This document shows, one piece after another, positions 44,748-53,758 of a stretch of DNA of 64,000 nt. The notes beneath the pieces were generated by a model that was not told where the DNA came from, searched no databases, and worked only from the letters and a program-made list of their open reading frames with translations. Within the stretch, counting starts at the first letter, position 1. Every line of letters starts with the position of its first letter. The position numbers and the translations under genes were made by a program. This DNA is from Candidatus Obscuribacterium magneticum (GTDB taxonomy: Bacteria > Elusimicrobiota > Elusimicrobia > F11). The stretch covers positions 1 through 64,000 of the forward strand of contig JAJAPZ010000006.1 of NCBI GenBank assembly GCA_020523905.1. The letters are read 5' to 3'.

Positions 44748-45633
44748 TTTCATTAGCGTCGTTTTACCAGCTTATAACGAGGCCGATTGCGTTCTTTCCA
44801 CGATTGATGACGTCGAAAAGGCCATGAAAGCCGCCCAGCTGCCCTTCGAAATCATCGTCGTGGATGATGGCTCGACCGATCGAACAGCAGAGCTCGCTGC
44901 AGAGCGGAACGTTCGACTCATCCGGCACAAGAGAAATCTCGGCGTGGGCGCCGCCCGAAAGAAAGGCATCCTTGAGGCCAAGGGGAATATCGTGGTGACC
45001 ACGGATGTCGATGGCACCTATCCCATCGATCAGATACCGAGCCTTTACCGGGAATTCGTCAACAACAACTGCGACATGGTGGTGGGGGCCCGCACCGGCC
45101 GAAAAGTCGCCTTCGAGTGGCCGCATCGTTCGATCCCGAAGCTTTTTATCCGCTGGCTGGCGTCCTATTTAAGCCGTCATAAGATCCCCGATCTCAACTC
45201 CGGCTTGAGATTGTTCCGGCGGGAGATTGCTCTTCGATATTTTTACCTTCTTCCGGATTCACACTCCTGGGAGAGCACGATCACCCTGGCCTTCCTGTGC
45301 AATCATCACGACGTGCTTTTCTTTCCCATCAATTACTTCAAACGGAAGGGAGGGGCGTCCACCTTTGCTCCCTTCCGGGATACCTATAATTATATTTCCC
45401 TGGTCATACGGACCATCGTTTACTTCTCGCCCCTTCGGGTTTTTATCCCCTTAAGCCTGATGATTATTTTGGGGGGCGGCGTTAAAATTGTCTATGACTG
45501 GGTCGTCTACCAGAGAATCGGCAGTTTGGACGTCATTATCTTTTTGGGCGGGATTCTCGTCATCCTGGTGGGATTGTTGGCGGATTTGATTGTGGTCGTC
45601 GGTCGCCGCCAGGAATACGCTCATTTGAAATAG
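44740..45633 (+). CDS. GT2 glycosyltransferase, polyprenyl-phosphate sugar synthase type
   Basis: 297 residues. The GT-A domain has VVLPAYNEADCV, VVDDGSTDRTAEL and TTDVDGTYP (DxD region), like dolichyl/undecaprenyl-phosphate mannose or glucose synthases. Two C-terminal TM helices (about 225-250 and 262-290) anchor it, as in GtrB/ArnC-like enzymes. It would charge a polyprenyl phosphate with sugar for the GT-C enzyme encoded 10 bases later. Confidence 0.85.
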   Translation: MSDFISVVLPAYNEADCVLSTIDDVEKAMKAAQLPFEIIVVDDGSTDRTAELAAERNVRLIRHKRNLGVGAARKKGILEAKGNIVVTTDVDGTYPIDQIPSLYREFVNNNCDMVVGARTGRKVAFEWPHRSIPKLFIRWLASYLSRHKIPDLNSGLRLFRREIALRYFYLLPDSHSWESTITLAFLCNHHDVLFFPINYFKRKGGASTFAPFRDTYNYISLVIRTIVYFSPLRVFIPLSLMIILGGGVKIVYDWVVYQRIGSLDVIIFLGGILVILVGLLADLIVVVGRRQEYAHLK

Positions 45634-45643
45634 GACGTCTTTT

Positions 45644-47974
45644 TTGAGCCACAAACAGAAGAAACCCTTTCCTCCCTCCGCAAAACCGGACATGCCCCCG
45701 GTGCCGGAAAGCCCGTGGGTGTGGGGGATCTGGACGTTGGGCTGCCTCTGGGCCCTATTTGTCTGCTATCACTTCTATCAGATTTCTCCGTTTCCCCACC
45801 TGGTTATTTTGGACCGCCTCTTGCCCGACAACTTTTCCCTCCTTCCGACCCTCAACGCTTCCCTTGATTATCTTTTGGGCTTGGGATTGGCCGTGGTCAT
45901 GGTGACCGCGGCCGCCTTTGTGGGGCGGATTCTTCTCTTAAAATTTTTAAAAGACAGCGCTTCATCGCTGGAATTTTTTGTGGTGTCGACGGCCTTAGGG
46001 ATCGGGGTCTTGGCTTATCTAACGCTGGGTCTCGGGGTCGCTCGGCTTCTGTATCCCCCGGCCCTCTTAATCGGACTGATTTTGGTTTTTATCGGCGCCC
46101 TTCTATGGTTTTCGCGGCCGGAGGAAAAAAGTTACTTAAAAGGCGTGTGGAGGGATTTTTCTTCCTGCCTCTTTACGGGGGGCCTGGGTTCTTTATTGGG
46201 ATTTCTTTTCCTCTTCATTCTGCTGACCGATTTTGTCATGGCGTTTGTGCCGGAGCTTTTTTACGATGCTCTCGTCTATCACCTGGGGGCGCCGAATTTT
46301 TACCTGAAAGAACACGGGATCGTTCCGCTTGATTTGCTGCCCGCCAAATTCCCCTTTACACTCCAGATGATCAACCTGCTGGGGCTCGCCCTGAAAGATG
46401 AGATGGTGACCAAGCTGAACCATTTCTTTATGATGGTGCTTCTCTCCGGCGGGATGATGGCGCTGGGCTTACGGCTTAAAAAGCCTCTTCTTGGGTTGGT
46501 GGCGGCCCTGGCTTTTTGCTCGACGCCTACGGTGCAGCTCAATGTGTGGACGAGCGGCGTCGATGTGGGGGTGAGTCTGTTCGGATTTTTGGCGGCCGTC
46601 ACCTTTTTTGTTTCTCTGGAAACCCCGTCGGTCATAAGCCCCTGGTTTCTTTTGTCGTCTCTCTTCGCCGGCCTGGCCGTCGCTTCAAAATACACGGTGG
46701 TTTATGTGCCTATTGTTTTGGGATTGATGGGCGTCGGACTTTTCGTGGCCAAGCAGCGGTCTTTCAAAGCGACGGCCCTGCGGCTTCTCGTCTTCTCCGC
46801 CCTTGTATTTCTACTGCTTCTGCCGTGGCTCCTAAAAAATTGGTTCGAGACGGGAAATCCCGTCTATCCCTTTCTTTCCAAAATCTTTGGCGGCCTGACG
46901 ATGGAGCCGTATCGCTACCAGCATTTGCGCGGGGAGAACACGGGGTTAACACCTCAGAACATCTTTGGATGGGCGCGTCTGTTATGGGATCTGTCGATTC
47001 AAGAGAGATCCTCCCTTTCGTTTCAGGGGCCGATGGCCCTGGCCTGCGCTCCCTTTCTCATCCTCGGATTTTTAAGGGAGCGCTCCCGCTGGCTGAAGCT
47101 CATCTCTGTGTACTCGCTTCTATTTCTGGTGATCGGTTTATTCATGACCCGTTTGACGCGGTATCTATTGCCGGGGGGGGCCGTCGCGGCATGTCTACTG
47201 GCCTTTGGATTGGAGGCGGTTTTTCGGGATTCTTCCTGGATTCGGAGGTGGGGGGGGCTTTTTATATTTTCCCTTTGTTATCTGTACCAGATGTCATGGG
47301 CCTATATCCTCATCGGGAGTTCCATCCAGCCGCAGAACGTTCTTTTGGGGCGTGAGAGCCGGTTCGATTTTTCCAATCGTTACCACTCCGGGATGAATCC
47401 CAACCCCTCGACCCAAATGTATCAATATATCGAAAAGAACTTTTCCAAAGGCCAGAAGGTGCTTTTGGTGGGGGAGGAAAAAGGCTATCCGATCAACGTG
47501 AGGCACACCTACTCAGGCGTTTACGACCGCGGGCCGCTCGTCTGGATAGGCGAAACCAGCCGGAACCCTGAAGAAGTGGCGGCGAAACTGACGGCCGAAG
47601 GATTGACACACCTCATGGTCAATTATCAGGAGGTCCGGCGCTTGGGAGGGTATGGGATTTTTAATTGGACGCCTCAAGCCTTCGGGATCTTCTGTGCCTT
47701 TTGGGAACGGTATCTTCTGCCGGTTCATATCGAATACGTGGACTTAGGCGGCGGAGCGAAAAATCCGATTGTCCTGTTGGAGATTCTTTCACAGGGAAGA
47801 GGCCCCGAACGCCCCTTTCAGAATATCATGGCTCCCAGTTATGAAGAGTTCGAGTTCCCGCGGCAAGGGATTTCAAGTGACAAAGACCGGCTGCGCTTTT
47901 ACGAAGAGCGCTTGAAAGAATGGCCCGATGTCGTTACCTTCCAAAATCGGGTGCGAGAATTAAGAGCCAATTGA
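45644..47974 (+). CDS. GT-C-fold membrane glycosyltransferase (PMT/ArnT-like)
   Basis: 776 residues from TTG 45644. About 12-13 TM helices, with an early extracytoplasmic loop carrying DALVYHLGAPNFYLKEHG, where the D and H positions fit the catalytic loop of GT-C enzymes, and a soluble C-terminal domain (about 585-776). Such proteins use polyprenyl-linked sugars made by GT2 partners. The target could be lipid A, a glycan or a secreted protein; the many Ser-rich exported proteins in this window make O-glycosylation one possibility. Confidence 0.7.
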   Translation: MSHKQKKPFPPSAKPDMPPVPESPWVWGIWTLGCLWALFVCYHFYQISPFPHLVILDRLLPDNFSLLPTLNASLDYLLGLGLAVVMVTAAAFVGRILLLKFLKDSASSLEFFVVSTALGIGVLAYLTLGLGVARLLYPPALLIGLILVFIGALLWFSRPEEKSYLKGVWRDFSSCLFTGGLGSLLGFLFLFILLTDFVMAFVPELFYDALVYHLGAPNFYLKEHGIVPLDLLPAKFPFTLQMINLLGLALKDEMVTKLNHFFMMVLLSGGMMALGLRLKKPLLGLVAALAFCSTPTVQLNVWTSGVDVGVSLFGFLAAVTFFVSLETPSVISPWFLLSSLFAGLAVASKYTVVYVPIVLGLMGVGLFVAKQRSFKATALRLLVFSALVFLLLLPWLLKNWFETGNPVYPFLSKIFGGLTMEPYRYQHLRGENTGLTPQNIFGWARLLWDLSIQERSSLSFQGPMALACAPFLILGFLRERSRWLKLISVYSLLFLVIGLFMTRLTRYLLPGGAVAACLLAFGLEAVFRDSSWIRRWGGLFIFSLCYLYQMSWAYILIGSSIQPQNVLLGRESRFDFSNRYHSGMNPNPSTQMYQYIEKNFSKGQKVLLVGEEKGYPINVRHTYSGVYDRGPLVWIGETSRNPEEVAAKLTAEGLTHLMVNYQEVRRLGGYGIFNWTPQAFGIFCAFWERYLLPVHIEYVDLGGGAKNPIVLLEILSQGRGPERPFQNIMAPSYEEFEFPRQGISSDKDRLRFYEERLKEWPDVVTFQNRVRELRAN

Positions 47975-48028
47975 AGTCCTTGAAGGATTTTTACGAGTGC
48001 CCCCAAAAGTGGCAATCACCCCCCTAGC

Positions 48029-48057
48029 TTGACAACAATAACGGCCCCTGATATACT
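48029..48057 (+). promoter_or_regulatory. Sigma-70 promoter of the hrcA-grpE-dnaK-dnaJ operon
   Basis: TTGACA (48029-48034), 17-bp spacer, TATACT (48052-48057): near-consensus. The CIRCE operator starts 2 bases after the -10. Confidence 0.9.
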
Positions 48058-48058
48058 C

Positions 48059-48085
48059 CTGGCACTCATATAATTTGAGTGCTAG
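48059..48085. promoter_or_regulatory. CIRCE operator for HrcA
   Basis: CTGGCACTC-N9-GAGTGCTAG, against the consensus TTAGCACTC-N9-GAGTGCTAA, with spacing exactly 9. It overlaps the expected transcription start, so HrcA would block initiation of its own operon. Confidence 0.95.
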
Positions 48086-48112
48086 TTCTAACCAAGGAAT
48101 GGTTGCAACCTC

Positions 48113-49204
48113 ATGCGCATACTCCCGGAAGAAGAACATCACGAACGGAAAGAAAAGATCCTGCAGGCCGTTGTCCATCTCTATATTAAGACGGGCACGC
48201 CTGTCGGGTCCTCCACGATTGTCGAAAAATACGACTTGAATTTGTCGCCCGCCAGCATTCGGAATGTCCTGGCGGAACTGGAGCGGGACGACTTTTTGAC
48301 CCACCCCCACACCTCGGCGGGGCGGATGCCCACAGACAAGGGGTATCGGTTCTACGTCAATTCCATCGCCAACCTGCAGAATTTGGCGGTCGAGGAGGAA
48401 CGGCACATCCAGGACGAGTACAATCGACGCATGCGCGAGATCGAGGATTTTATGCTCTCCACCACACGCGTCCTCTCTGAACTCTCTCGTTGCACGGGCT
48501 TTGCTCTCACCTCCACCATGGAAACGGAAAAGATCCGGCGGATTGAGCTCATCCCTGTCAGCCAAACCCAGATTTTATGCGTGTTGGTCTCGGAGTCGGG
48601 TCTGGTGCGCAATCACATGATCATGGTGAGCCGTGTTCCCGACGAGGAGGCGTTGCGCCTGGCCAACCGTTTCTTAAACGAGCGGCTGTCGGGCTTAAGC
48701 TTTCCCGAAGCGCAGTCGCGCCTTGTCTCTGAAAACGAGCGGTTCAATGCCCAGCATCTGGTCAACCGCGAATTCCTCGAACTTCTTGCACAGCACCTCT
48801 TTGACCGGGCTACCAAGACGGATCTTTATGTGGACGGCACCAGCAACATCTTGAAGTTCCCTGAGTTTCATGACTATCACATCATGCGGAACTTTGCAGA
48901 GCTGGTGGATGAACGGGAAGCTCTGGGGAAACTGTTGACGCGGGAGCTCAGCCAGCCGGGGATCCAGGTCAAAATCGGGGCGGAAGCCTCGCCGGAACTC
49001 AAGGATTTCAGCGTTGTGTCTTCGGGCTACACCATCCACGGCCGGCCGGTGGGCATCCTCGGGATTTTGGGCCCCAAGCGGATGGAATACGGCCGCATGA
49101 TGGCCATCGTCAATGCGGTGGCGAGTTTGGTGAACAAGTATATCGAAAAGAACGCTCTCCCCCTTTTGGAGGAATCTTCCACGTATGAACAACGGCGTGA
49201 CTGA
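48113..49204 (+). CDS. hrcA: Heat-inducible transcription repressor HrcA
   Basis: 363 residues. N-terminal winged helix (ILQAVVHLYIKTGTPVGSSTIVEKYDLNLSPASIRNVLAELERDD-type elements plus HTSAGRMPTDKGYRFYV), then the GAF-like and insert domains ending HGRPVGILGILGPKRMEY. It binds CIRCE and needs GroEL for activity in characterised systems. The CIRCE site right upstream shows autoregulation. The stop overlaps grpE by 20 bp. Confidence 0.96.
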   Translation: MRILPEEEHHERKEKILQAVVHLYIKTGTPVGSSTIVEKYDLNLSPASIRNVLAELERDDFLTHPHTSAGRMPTDKGYRFYVNSIANLQNLAVEEERHIQDEYNRRMREIEDFMLSTTRVLSELSRCTGFALTSTMETEKIRRIELIPVSQTQILCVLVSESGLVRNHMIMVSRVPDEEALRLANRFLNERLSGLSFPEAQSRLVSENERFNAQHLVNREFLELLAQHLFDRATKTDLYVDGTSNILKFPEFHDYHIMRNFAELVDEREALGKLLTRELSQPGIQVKIGAEASPELKDFSVVSSGYTIHGRPVGILGILGPKRMEYGRMMAIVNAVASLVNKYIEKNALPLLEESSTYEQRRD

Positions 49205-49730
49205 ACGTCCCGAACTCGAACAGAAGCTCTCGGAGCTCGAGATTTTGCGGCAGTCTCTCGACGAGGCGAAGTTAAAAGAGAAGCAGATGTATGACCAGCT
49301 CCTGCGGTTGGGGGCCGAGTTCGAAAATTTCCGGAAACGGAGCGAGGCTCGGATCGCAGACGCCCGGAATGCCGGCCGCGAAGATGTTTTGATTCAGGTG
49401 GTTGGTCTCTTCGATGCCCTGCTTCACGCCGAGGCGTCGTGCGAAAAAGCCAAAGAGGTGGGGCCATTAAAGAAGGGTTTGCATCTTCTGCGGCAGCAGT
49501 TTGAAAAGTTTTTAAAGGATCAGGGAGTGGTTCCGATCGACACGAAGGGGGAAAAAATGAACCCCCATGTCCACGAAGCGGTGGCGCAGGTGGTCAATGG
49601 CGAAGTCGAGGAGGGAACCATTCTGGAAGAAGTCCAGCGCGGATATAAGATTTTCGATCGTGTTTTGCGCCCGTCCCGGGTGAGTGTGGCCACCAAACCC
49701 CCGGACGGGGCGTCAAAACAGACGTCATAG
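49185..49730 (+). CDS. grpE: Nucleotide exchange factor GrpE
   Basis: 181 residues: long N-terminal coiled coil (about 8-65), [17 protein letters not shown], a helical middle and the C-terminal beta domain with [11 protein letters not shown] and [10 protein letters not shown]. Releases ADP from DnaK. Overlaps hrcA by 20 bp and precedes dnaK by 11 bases. Confidence 0.95.
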   Translation: MNNGVTERPELEQKLSELEILRQSLDEAKLKEKQMYDQLLRLGAEFENFRKRSEARIADARNAGREDVLIQVVGLFDALLHAEASCEKAKEVGPLKKGLHLLRQQFEKFLKDQGVVPIDTKGEKMNPHVHEAVAQVVNGEVEEGTILEEVQRGYKIFDRVLRPSRVSVATKPPDGASKQTS

Positions 49731-49741
49731 GAGGAACGACC

Positions 49742-51637
49742 ATGTCCAAAATTATCGGTATTGATCTCGGCACATCCAATTCAGCGGCGGCTGTCATGGA
49801 AGGCGGAAAAGCCACCATCATTCCCTCCGCCGAAGGAACGACCCTGGGCGGGAAAGCCTTTCCGTCTTATGTCGCTTTCACCAAAGGCGGGGATTCGCAG
49901 CTGTTGGTCGGAGAGCCCGCCCGCCGGCAGGCCGTCTCCAATCCCGACGGCACGGTCACCGCGTTCAAGCGGAAGATGGGGACGGACTTCAAGTACAAAA
50001 TCGTCGGGAAGGAGTTCACACCCCAGCAATTGTCAGCTTTCGTCCTGCAAAAGGTGAAAAGGGACGCCGAGTCCTATCTGGGATCAAAAGTGGAAAAGGC
50101 GGTCATCACCGTGCCGGCTTATTTTAACGATAACCAAAGGCAGGCGACCAAAGATGCCGGGACCATTGCCGGTCTAGAAGTCGTCCGGATCATCAACGAG
50201 CCCACAGCCGCGTGCCTGGCCTATGGGATCGATAAAAAAGGAAAAGATGAGAAGATCATGGTTTTTGACTTGGGCGGCGGCACGCTTGACGTCACGATCA
50301 TGGATTTCGGGGGCGGCGTTTTCCAGGTGATCTCCACCTCGGGAGACACCCAACTCGGCGGGACCGACATGGACAAGATCCTCATCGATTACATTGCTGA
50401 GGAATTCAAGCGGGAGTCCAGCGTTGACGTGCGGAACGATTCCATGGCGGTTCAGCGTCTTCGGGATGGAGCCGAAAAGGCGAAGATCGAACTTTCCACA
50501 ACGCTGGAGACAGACATCAATCTGCCTTTTATCACGGCGGATGCCTCCGGACCCAAGCACCTCACGATGAAGCTCTCGCGGGCGAAGCTCGAACAGCTCA
50601 TTAAACCCATCGTCGATCGCTGCCGGGGCCCCATTCAACAGGCCTTATCGGACGCCAAGTTGGAACCCAGCCAGGTGACAAAGATCATTCTTGTGGGAGG
50701 CCCCACCCGAATGCCCGTCATCCATAAATTTGTGGAGGACACCGTGGCCCGGAAGGTCGAGCGAGGGATCGATCCCATGGAATGCGTTGCCATGGGGGCC
50801 GCCATTCAAGGGGCTGTCCTCACCGGCGAAGTGAAAGACGTCCTTTTGTTGGATGTGACGCCCCTCTCTCTCGGAATTGAAACGCTGGGGGGAATCTGCA
50901 CGAAGCTCATCGAACGGAACACCACCATTCCGGTGAGAAAATCCCAGATTTTCTCCACCGCCTCTGACAACCAGCCGGCCGTGACCATCCATATTCTGCA
51001 GGGAGAAAGACCCCTCGCCAAAGACAACGTGTCGTTGGGGAACTTCGATCTCATCGGCATTCCTCCGGCTCCCCGGGGTATTCCTCAAATAGAGGTCTCC
51101 TTTGACATCGACGCGAACGGCATCCTGAACGTGAGCGCCAAAGACCTCGCGACGGGAAAATCCCAGAACATCACTGTGACGGCGTCCACGAAGATGAAAA
51201 AAGACGACGTCGACAAAGCCGTCAGGGAAGCCGAGAATTATGCCGAAGAAGATCGGAAAACCCGGGAGCGGATCGAAGCCCGCAACGAAGCCGACAGCCT
51301 CGTTTATAGTGTTGAGAACATGTTGAAAGAATCCGGCGATAAAGTGGCCAAGGACGATAAGGAGAATATCGAGAAAGCCGCCGCCGCGGTCAAAGAGGCC
51401 ATCAAAAGTGACGACTTGGAAAAGATCAAGTCTACGAAAGACGAGCTCCTCAAAGCCTCCCACAAACTGGCGGAGCAGATGTACCGGGCTGCCGCCGAGA
51501 AGCAGGCGAAAGAAAAAGCCGGATCCTCTGGACCGGGCCCGGACGCCGGTCAGGGAGGCGGCGGCAACGGAAAAGACACGGGTCCCGGCGGCGACAAGGT
51601 GGTGGATGCGGAAATTGTGGATGAGGACAAAAAATAA
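49742..51637 (+). CDS. dnaK: Chaperone DnaK (Hsp70)
   Basis: 631 residues with an AGGAGG ribosome site. ATPase motifs [34 protein letters not shown] and VGGPTRMP, linker [14 protein letters not shown], substrate domain, helical lid and a Gly-rich tail ending in EIVDEDKK. Full length and typical. Confidence 0.98.
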   Translation: MSKIIGIDLGTSNSAAAVMEGGKATIIPSAEGTTLGGKAFPSYVAFTKGGDSQLLVGEPARRQAVSNPDGTVTAFKRKMGTDFKYKIVGKEFTPQQLSAFVLQKVKRDAESYLGSKVEKAVITVPAYFNDNQRQATKDAGTIAGLEVVRIINEPTAACLAYGIDKKGKDEKIMVFDLGGGTLDVTIMDFGGGVFQVISTSGDTQLGGTDMDKILIDYIAEEFKRESSVDVRNDSMAVQRLRDGAEKAKIELSTTLETDINLPFITADASGPKHLTMKLSRAKLEQLIKPIVDRCRGPIQQALSDAKLEPSQVTKIILVGGPTRMPVIHKFVEDTVARKVERGIDPMECVAMGAAIQGAVLTGEVKDVLLLDVTPLSLGIETLGGICTKLIERNTTIPVRKSQIFSTASDNQPAVTIHILQGERPLAKDNVSLGNFDLIGIPPAPRGIPQIEVSFDIDANGILNVSAKDLATGKSQNITVTASTKMKKDDVDKAVREAENYAEEDRKTRERIEARNEADSLVYSVENMLKESGDKVAKDDKENIEKAAAAVKEAIKSDDLEKIKSTKDELLKASHKLAEQMYRAAAEKQAKEKAGSSGPGPDAGQGGGGNGKDTGPGGDKVVDAEIVDEDKK

Positions 51638-51646
51638 GAGCCTTTC

Positions 51647-52780
51647 ATGGCCAAACGCGATTACTACGAGGTCCTCGGCGTCCTGCGGAATGCCAGTCTC
51701 GACCAGCTCAAATCCGCCTACCGGAATCTGGCGTTAAAATTCCATCCCGATAAAAATCAGGGCAATAAAGAAGCCGAGGAAAAATTCAAAGAGGTCAACG
51801 AGGCCTTTTCCGTCCTGAGCGACCCGGAAAAACGGAAGGCCTATGATGAATACGGCCACGCCGGCGTGTCCGGTTTCGCCGGAGCCGGTGCCGGAGGATA
51901 CGGCGGTTTCGAAGGCTTCGGTGGGGGGTTTGATTTCAGCCATCTCGGCGATGTCTTCGAAGATATTTTTGGATCGGCTTTTGGCGGGGGACGCGGCCGC
52001 CGGGCGGGCGCCCGGCCCGGACGTGATTTGCGGGTTGACCACGAGATTTCACTGAAAGAAGTCCTGACCGGGGCCGACATTTCCTTGGACGTTCCCAACC
52101 TGGTCACCTGCGAGGTGTGCCAGGGGTCCGGCGGAGCGCAAGGATCCAGTTTGAAGAAATGTCCCGATTGCCGCGGGACGGGGCAGCTTCGCATCTCCCA
52201 CGGGTTCTTTACCATGGCTCAGACCTGCGGCCGTTGCCGCGGGGAGGGCCAGGTCATCGACCGGCCCTGCACTGAATGCCGGGGGATGGGCCGCGTTCAA
52301 CGAAATCGCCATGTGCGAGTCCGGATTCCTCCGGGTGTTGAGAATGGAACGACCCTTCGCGTCGCGGGCGCCGGCGAGGCGGGGGAGCGGGGCGCCTCCA
52401 CGGGCGACTTGTACGTGGTCGTGCGGGTAGGGGGGGAGAAGGGATTCGAACGGGACGGCGCGAATCTTCTGACCAATGTCACCCTTACATTTCCCCTCGC
52501 GGCCATAGGGGGCGAGATCGATGTGCCTTCACTCGAAGGGTCGGTCCGCCTGAAGATTCCCGCTGGAACGCAACCGGGCGTGCATTTTCGTGTGGCCGGC
52601 CACGGTTTGCCTCACCTGAAGTCCCGGCATCGGGGCGACCTTTTCGTCCGGGTGCAGGTTGAAATCCCCAAGAAGCTCAGCCGCGAGGAGCGGAAAGTCA
52701 TACAGGATCTGGCGGCCAAATGGGGCGAACACCGCATCAACAAGGACGACGGGGTCTTCAAAAAGGTGTTCGGTAGCTAA
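51647..52780 (+). CDS. dnaJ: Chaperone DnaJ (Hsp40)
   Basis: 377 residues, type I: J domain with HPDKNQG (HPD intact), a Gly/Phe-rich linker (about 70-105), four CxxCxGxG-type zinc motifs ([32 protein letters not shown]) and the C-terminal substrate domains. Stimulates the DnaK ATPase. Ends the heat-shock group; rsmE follows after 12 bases. Confidence 0.97.
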   Translation: MAKRDYYEVLGVLRNASLDQLKSAYRNLALKFHPDKNQGNKEAEEKFKEVNEAFSVLSDPEKRKAYDEYGHAGVSGFAGAGAGGYGGFEGFGGGFDFSHLGDVFEDIFGSAFGGGRGRRAGARPGRDLRVDHEISLKEVLTGADISLDVPNLVTCEVCQGSGGAQGSSLKKCPDCRGTGQLRISHGFFTMAQTCGRCRGEGQVIDRPCTECRGMGRVQRNRHVRVRIPPGVENGTTLRVAGAGEAGERGASTGDLYVVVRVGGEKGFERDGANLLTNVTLTFPLAAIGGEIDVPSLEGSVRLKIPAGTQPGVHFRVAGHGLPHLKSRHRGDLFVRVQVEIPKKLSREERKVIQDLAAKWGEHRINKDDGVFKKVFGS

Positions 52781-52792
52781 CCCCTCCTGACG

Positions 52793-53533
52793 ATGTCTCA
52801 ATTTTTGGTCCAACCTAGGGATGTGGTCGACCAACGCTTTACCCTCCATGGATCGGAAGCCCGCCATGCCCTTCTTGTGCTTCGCATGAAACCCTCCGAT
52901 GAGATTCTTCTCTTTGATGGGAACCGCCGGCGGTACCGGGGGCGGATTCAAACCGTCATGCCGGAGGGACCTCAACTTTCAGGAGAGATCACGGACGTCC
53001 TTCCCCCCGTGTCAAAGACCGTCAGCCTCCATTTGTATCAAGGCCTGCCGCGGGGCGCGAAATTCGATTATGTCATTGAAAAAGCCACCGAACTGGGGGT
53101 GGACGTCCTCCTCCCTTTTTTGAGCCAGAAAAATCTCATCAAGCTGACCTCCGCTCAAGCCCTGGCCAAACTGCCTCGATGGAGAAATTTGATGAAATCC
53201 GCCGCCAAGCAGTGTGAGCGCGGCGACCTGCCGGTCATCGAAACCGCCCGTCCCTTGGGTGACCTTGGAGCACGACTAGAAATGGGCCGGACCCTTGTTC
53301 TATCGCCGGCGGCGGAGCAAGTTTCCCTGAAACGTTTGTTTTCGAAGGAGAAAATAACCGCCTCCACGATCAACATTGTGGTCGGGCCGGAATCCGGGTT
53401 TGGGGATGAGGAAGTGCGCTGGCTGAAAGAGCGCGGCGGTCAATTTGTCTCTTTGGGCTCGCGGGTGCTGCGGTCGGAGACAGCGGGCCTCGCGGCATTG
53501 GCCATCCTCAATTACGAGCTTAATTTATTTTAG
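52793..53533 (+). CDS. rsmE: 16S rRNA (uracil-1498-N3) methyltransferase RsmE
   Basis: 246 residues, SPOUT-class RNA methyltransferase. A PUA-like N-terminal domain (HALLVLRMKPSDEILLFDG) and the trefoil-knot SAM site GPESGFGDEEV plus LGSRVLRSETAGLAAL. The dnaJ-rsmE order is common. RsmE is usually followed by mtaB, as here, though separated by a repeat and a promoter-like array. Confidence 0.93.
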   Translation: MSQFLVQPRDVVDQRFTLHGSEARHALLVLRMKPSDEILLFDGNRRRYRGRIQTVMPEGPQLSGEITDVLPPVSKTVSLHLYQGLPRGAKFDYVIEKATELGVDVLLPFLSQKNLIKLTSAQALAKLPRWRNLMKSAAKQCERGDLPVIETARPLGDLGARLEMGRTLVLSPAAEQVSLKRLFSKEKITASTINIVVGPESGFGDEEVRWLKERGGQFVSLGSRVLRSETAGLAALAILNYELNLF

Positions 53534-53571
53534 CCCCATTTCTTGTAATTACTCAGGTTCCCAAGGGAGAC

Positions 53572-53680
53572 TTGTCATTGCGAAGGAGCGTAGCGACTGA
53601 AGCAATCTGTCTTTGCCAAAGATGATGGACGGTAACTTTCTTCTGAACGACAGATTGCTTCGCTACGCTCGCAATGACAG
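53572..53680. repeat. Dispersed inverted repeat of the GTCATTGCGA family
   Basis: The left arm (53572-53610, TTGTCATTGCGAAGGAGCG...) and right arm (53650-53679, ending CGCTCGCAATGACA) are complementary over most of their length around a 40-base loop. The motif occurs widely in unrelated bacterial genomes. It sits between rsmE and the array D promoter region. Confidence 0.88.
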
Positions 53681-53700
53681 ATGACCATTTTTTACGATTT

Positions 53701-53745
53701 GTTTACAAAATCTTAAAGCGAACTTAATCCGATGGAAGGTACATG
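53701..53745 (+). promoter_or_regulatory. 11-bp-period TTAA repeat array D, upstream of mtaB
   Basis: Units start at 53701 (GTTTA), 53712 (CTTAA) and 53723 (CTTAA). TACATG at 53740-53745 begins 17 bases after the last unit, and the mtaB ATG is 13 bases further. Unit texts CTTAAAGCGAA and CTTAATCCGAT match those in array C. Confidence 0.52.
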
Positions 53746-53758
53746 AAAAGGTGATGGA

